From contig CM071599.1 in the NCBI GenBank assembly GCA_036435485.1, positions 4,986,803 through 5,050,802 on the forward strand: a stretch of DNA of 64,000 bases, in the 5' to 3' direction. This DNA is from Saposhnikovia divaricata. Lineage: Eukaryota; Streptophyta; Magnoliopsida; Apiales; Apiaceae. How positions within the stretch are numbered: the stretch's first letter is position 1; the number at the start of each line of letters is the position of its first letter. The position numbers and the translations under genes were made by a program. Under the pieces are notes generated by a model. It was not told the DNA's origin, made no database searches, and worked only from the letters and a program-made list of their open reading frames with translations. Shown piece by piece: positions 60,108 to 64,000 of the stretch.

Positions 60108-61123
60108 TTGTTAAAAATCGAGTCGGACCATTTTCTGGATATTTTTACATATTTTGTTCCTATGGGTTATTAGAATTCAACAAAATTTTATTTGACGCAG
60201 TTCGGACCGGAATCGGAGCTGATATGATCGAAACTCAGTTTTCGGAAAATTCTCAAAGGGGTTAGTACACGGGATATTGTTAAAAATCAAGTCGGACCAT
60301 TTTGTGGATATTTTTATATATTTTGTTCCTATGGGTTATTAGAATTCAACGAAATTTTATTTGACGCAATTCAGACCTGAATCGGAGCTGATATAATCGA
60401 AACTCGATTTTTGGATAATCCTCAAATGGGTTAGTACACGGGATATTGTTAAAAATCGAGGCGGACCATTTTCTGGATATTTTTACATATTTTGTTCTTA
60501 TGGGTTATTGGAATGCAATGAAATTTTATTTGGTGCAGTTTGGACCTGAATCGGGGCTGAAATGACCGAAACTCGGTTTTCGGATAATCGTAAATAGGTG
60601 TTAGTACACGAGATATTGTTAAAAATTGAGTCGAACCAGTTTAGGGTTATTTTTAAATATTTTGTTCTTATGGATTATTGGAATTCAATGAAATTTTATT
60701 TGACGAAATTTGGACCTGAATCGGAGCTTATATAATCGAAACTCGGTTTTCGGATAATCCAAAATAGGTGTTTGCACACGAGATATTGTTAAAAATCGAG
60801 TCGGTCCATTTTGTGGATATTTTTACATATTTTGTTTCTATGGGTTATTGGAATTCAACGAAATTTTATTTGACGCGGTTCGGACAGGAATCGGAGCTGA
60901 TATGATCGAAACTCGGTTTTTGGATAATCCTCAAAGGGGCTAGGACATGGGATATTGTTAAAAATCGAGTCGGACCATTTTGTGGATATTTTTACATATT
61001 TTGTTCCTATGGGTTATTGGAATTCAACTAAATTTTATTTGACGCAGTTCGGACAGGAATCGGAGCTGATATGATCGAAACTCGGTTTTCGGATAATCCT
61101 CAAAGGGGTTAGTACACGAGATA
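60108..61123 (+). repeat. Six-monomer tail of the 17-mer flank unit, copy 1
   Basis: C-like (GTTATTAGAATTC, ACTCAGTTTTCGG), F-like, X-like (GAGGCGGACC, AATCGTAAATAGG), Y-like (TTTAGGGTTATTTTTAAATA, GAGCTTATATAATC), a Z-like monomer without the telomere-like insert (GCGGTTCGGACAGG, GGGGCTAGGACATGG), and a monomer with CAACTAAA and GGACAGG. The first four recur at 63006-63683. The Z position then differs: the second copy holds a true Z with the motif. Confidence 0.85.
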
Positions 61124-61439
61124 TTGTTAAAAATTGAGTCGAACCAGTTTAGGGATATTTTTATGTATTTTGTTCCTATGGGTTATTGGAATTCAATGAA
61201 ATTTTATTTGACGAATTTGGACCTGAATCGGAGCTGATATGATCGAAACTCGGTTTTCGGATAATCCTAAATAGGTGTTTGCACACGAGATATTGTTAAA
61301 AATCGAGTCGGTCCATTTTGTGGATATTTTTACATATTTTGTTCCTATGGTTCATTGGAATACAACGAAATTTTATTTGACGCATTTCGGACTGGAATCG
61401 GAGCTGATATGATCGAAACTCGGTTTTTGGAACCATGAA

Positions 61440-61450
61440 CCCTAAACCCC
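61440..61450 (+). repeat. Telomere-like CCCTAAACCCC in Z monomer
   Basis: Counterpart of the 58542 site in the second 17-mer, offset 2898. Confidence 0.75.
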
Positions 61451-62465
61451 AAAGGGGTTAGTACACGGGATATCGTTAAAAATCAAGTTGGACCATTTTG
61501 TGGATATTTTTATATATTTTGTTCCTATGAGTTATTGGAATTCAATGAAATTTTATTTGGTGCCGTTCGGACTTGAATCGAAGCTGATATGATCGAAACT
61601 CGGTTTTCAGATAATCCTCAAAGGGGTTAGTACACGGGATATTGTTAAAAATCGAGTCGGACCATTTTCTGGATATTTTTACATATTTTGTTCCTATGGG
61701 TTATTGGAATTCAACGAAATTTTATTTGACGCAGTTCGGACCGGAATCGGAGCTGATATGATCGAAACTCGGCTTTCGGAAAATTCTCAAAGGGGTTAGT
61801 ACACGGGATATCGTCAAAAATCAAGTTGGACCATTTTGTGGATATTTTTATATATTTTGTTCCTATGGGTTATTGAAATTCAATGAAATTTTATTTGGTG
61901 CCGTTCGGACTTGAATCGAAGCTGATATGAACGAAACTCGGTTTTCGGATAATCCTCAAAGGGGTTAGTACACGGGATATTGTTAAAAATCGAGTCGGTC
62001 CATTTTCTAGATATTTTTACATATTTTGTTCTTATGGGTTATTGGAATGCAATGAAATTTTATTTGGTGCAGTTTGGACCTGAATCGGTGCTGAAATGAC
62101 CGAAACTCGGTTTTCGGATAATCCTCAAAGGGGTTAGTACACGAGATATTGTTAAAAATTGAGTCGAACCAGTTTAGGGATATTTTTTTGTATTTTGTTC
62201 CTATGTGTTATTGGAATTCAATGAAATTTTATTTGACGAAATTTGGACCTGAATCGGAGCTGATATGATCGAAACTCGGTTTTTGGATAATCCTAAATAG
62301 GTGTTTGCACACGAGATATTGTTAAAAATCGATTCGGTCCATTTTGTGGATATTTTTACATATTTTGTTCCTATGGTTTATTGGAATACAACGAAATTTT
62401 ATTTGACGCATTTCGGACTGGAATCGGAGCTGATATGATCGAAACTCGGTTTTTGGAACCATGAA

Positions 62466-62476
62466 CCCTAAACCCC
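62466..62476 (+). repeat. Telomere-like CCCTAAACCCC in Z monomer
   Basis: Counterpart of the 59568 site, offset 2898. Confidence 0.75.
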
Positions 62477-63683
62477 AAAGGGGTTAGTACATGGGATATC
62501 GTTAAAAATCAAGTTGGACCATTTTGTGGATTTTTTTATATATTTTGTTCCTATGAATTATTGGAATTCAATGAAATTTTATTTGGTGCCGTTCGGACTT
62601 GAATCGAAGCTGATATGATCGAAACTCGGTTTTCAGATAATCCTCAAAGGGGTTAGTACACGGGATATTGTTAAAAATCGAGTCGGACCATTTTCTGGAT
62701 ATTTTTACATATTTTGTTCCTATGGGTTATTGGAATTCAACGAAATTTTATTTGACGCAGTTCGGACCGGAATCGGAGCTGATATGATCGAAACTCGGCT
62801 TTCGGAAAATTCTCAAAGGGGTTAGTACACGGGATATCGTTAAAAATAAAGTTGGACCATTTTGTGGATATTTTTATATATTTTGTTCCTATGGGTTATT
62901 GAAATTCAATGAAATTTTATTTGGTGCCGTTCGGACTTGAATCGAAGCTGATATGAACGAAACTCGGTTTTCGGATAATCCTCAAAGGGGTTAGTACACG
63001 GGATATTGTTAAAAATCGAGTCGGACCATTTTCTGGATATTTTTACATATTTTGTTCCTATGGGTTATTAGAATTCAACAAAATTTTATTTGACGCAGTT
63101 CGGACCGGAATCGGAGCTGATATGATCGAAACTCAATTTTCGGAAAATTCTCAAAGGGGTTAGTACACGGGATATTGTTAAAAATCAAGTCGGACCATTT
63201 TGTGGATATTTTTATATATTTTGTTCCTATGGGTTATTAGAATTCAACGAAATTTTATTTGACGCAATTCAGACCTGAATCGGAGCTGATATAATCGAAA
63301 CTCGATTTTTGGATAATCCTCAAATGGGTTAGTACACGGGATATTGTTAAAAATCGAGGCGGACCATTTTCTGGATATTTTTACATATTTTGTTCTTATG
63401 GGTTATTGGAATGCAATGAAATTTTATTTGGTGCAGTTTGGACCTGAATCGGGGCTGAAATGACCGAAACTCGGTTTTCGGATAATCGTAAATAGGTGTT
63501 AGTACACGAGATATTGTTAAAAATTGAGTCGAACCAGTTTAGGGTTATTTTTACATATTTTGTTCCTATGGATTATTGGAATTCAATGAAATTTTATTTG
63601 ACGAAATTTGGACCTGAATCGGAGCTTATATAATCGAAACTCGGTTTTCGGATAATCCAAAATAGGTGTTTGCACACGAGATA

Positions 63684-64000
63684 TTGTTAAAAATCGAGTC
63701 GGTCCATTTTGTGGATATTTTTACATATTTTGTTCCTATGGTTTATTGGAATACAACGAAATTTTATTTGACGCATTTCGGACCGGAATCGGAGCTGATA
63801 TGATCGAAACTTGGTTTTTGGAACCATGAACCCTAAACCCCAAAGGGCGTTAGTACACGGGATATTGTTAAAAATCAAGTCGGACCATTTTGTGGATATT
63901 TTTACATATTTTTTTCCTATGGGTTATTGGAATTCAACGAAATTTTATTTGATGCAATTCAGACCTGAATCGGAGCTGATATAATCGAAACTCGATTTTT
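63684..64000 (+). repeat. Z monomer and truncated F-like monomer at the window edge
   Basis: A Z copy (63684-63864, 181 bp, with CAAAGGGCGTTAG) carries the telomere-like motif, followed by 136 bases of an F-like monomer with GATGCAATTC. The array is cut by the window edge rather than ending here. Confidence 0.88.
63831..63841 (+). repeat. Telomere-like CCCTAAACCCC in Z monomer
   Basis: Last copy in the window, in a Z monomer that has no motif-bearing partner at the matching place in the first 17-mer (60786). Confidence 0.75.

Larger units (their letters stand above)
61124..63683 (+). repeat. Second copy of the flank 17-mer (offset 2899, then 2898)
   Basis: Y Z W V W' G at 61124-62148, Y Z W V W' at 62149-63005, then C F X Y-like at 63006-63683. 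It follows 58225-60785 monomer by monomer; the offset drops by one after GACGAATTTGG near 61210, where copy 1 has GACGAAATTTGG. Shared rare states include TTTTTTTGTATTTTG (59287 and 62186), GTACATGGGATATCG, TGGATTTTTTTATA and CCTATGAATTATTGG. Confidence 0.92.
1..64000 (+). repeat. Satellite DNA array, ~169-bp monomer, head to tail
   Basis: Every line of the window can be read as successive copies of one ~169-bp unit, about 378 in all, with no non-satellite interruption and no inverted copy seen. Conserved landmarks in each monomer are TTGTTAAAAAT (1-11), GTCGGACCATTTT (15-27), GGATATTTTTA (30-40), CCTATGGGTTATTGG (52-66), AAATTTTATTTG (76-87), GATCGAAACT (119-128) and GGGGTTAGTACACG (151-164). 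Unit spacing was counted directly through the 14 monomers at 41459-43828 and is 169 or 170 every time. The length is close to a nucleosome repeat, as in many plant and animal centromeric satellites. That class assignment is from general knowledge; species and chromosomal position are not shown by the sequence. Both ends of the array lie outside the window. Confidence 0.98.

Noticed and set aside
1..64000. CRISPR array
   Set aside because: Regularly spaced repeats are present, but the 'spacers' are themselves repeats and the unit is 169 bp. This is tandem satellite DNA.
57366..64000. True telomere or telomere-adjacent end
   Set aside because: Only isolated 11-base CCCTAAACCCC motifs occur, one per Z monomer. 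There is no run of telomere units.
1..64000. Naming a species or a published satellite family
   Set aside because: I do not recognise the monomer. Length and telomere-like motif suggest a plant, but a database search of the 169-bp consensus would be needed to decide.

Overview
The whole 64,000-base window is one head-to-tail satellite DNA array. I find no credible protein gene, RNA gene, transposable element, CRISPR array or non-satellite spacer. The monomer is about 169 bp (some types 168, 170, or 180-181), so the window holds roughly 378 monomers, all in the same orientation. A hand count of one consensus monomer gives about 38% G+C. A nucleosome-sized monomer in a long, higher-order, homogenised array is typical of a eukaryotic centromeric, pericentromeric or subtelomeric satellite. 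The plant-type telomere-like string CCCTAAACCCC in seven monomers favours a plant, but weakly. I do not recognise the species or a named satellite family.

Monomer numbering used here: position 1 is the first T of TTGTTAAAAATC, and position 169 is the last A of the GGGATA or GAGATA just before the next TTGTT. I sort monomers into types A to I (core) and V to Z (divergent flank) by diagnostic variants, most of them at CpG sites. Layout: (1) 1-1524, ordinary core-type monomers; (2) 1525-2214, a four-monomer divergent block X-Y-Z-F; (3) 2215-57365, a 55-kb homogenised core built on a seven-monomer higher-order repeat A-B-C-D-E-F-G of about 1184 bp, with 5-, 8-, 12-, 14- and 17-monomer derivatives; (4) 57366-64000, a more diverged flank that opens with the same X-Y-Z-F block and then carries its own six-monomer repeat (1026 bp) nested in a 17-monomer repeat (about 2899 bp).

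The core records many rounds of segmental tandem duplication. These include P-Q-Q'-P'-Q'' at 8472-18277 (offsets 2028 and 5917), a fresh 7-mer doubling at 29784-32149 (1183), two adjacent 14-mers at 41459-46198 (2370), two 8-mers at 47551-50260 (1355), and long-range copies at offsets of about 5920, 9983/11166, 15908 and 17093. Several hybrid monomers preserve crossover or conversion junctions.

The 60-146-residue open frames are by-products of the repeat. Most begin at TTG rather than ATG, the 169-bp period is not a multiple of three, and the same DNA is read in different frames in neighbouring copies. The main interest lies in the higher-order architecture, the visible recombination junctions, the excess of CpG with subfamilies defined by CpG transitions, and the telomere-like motif confined to divergent monomers.
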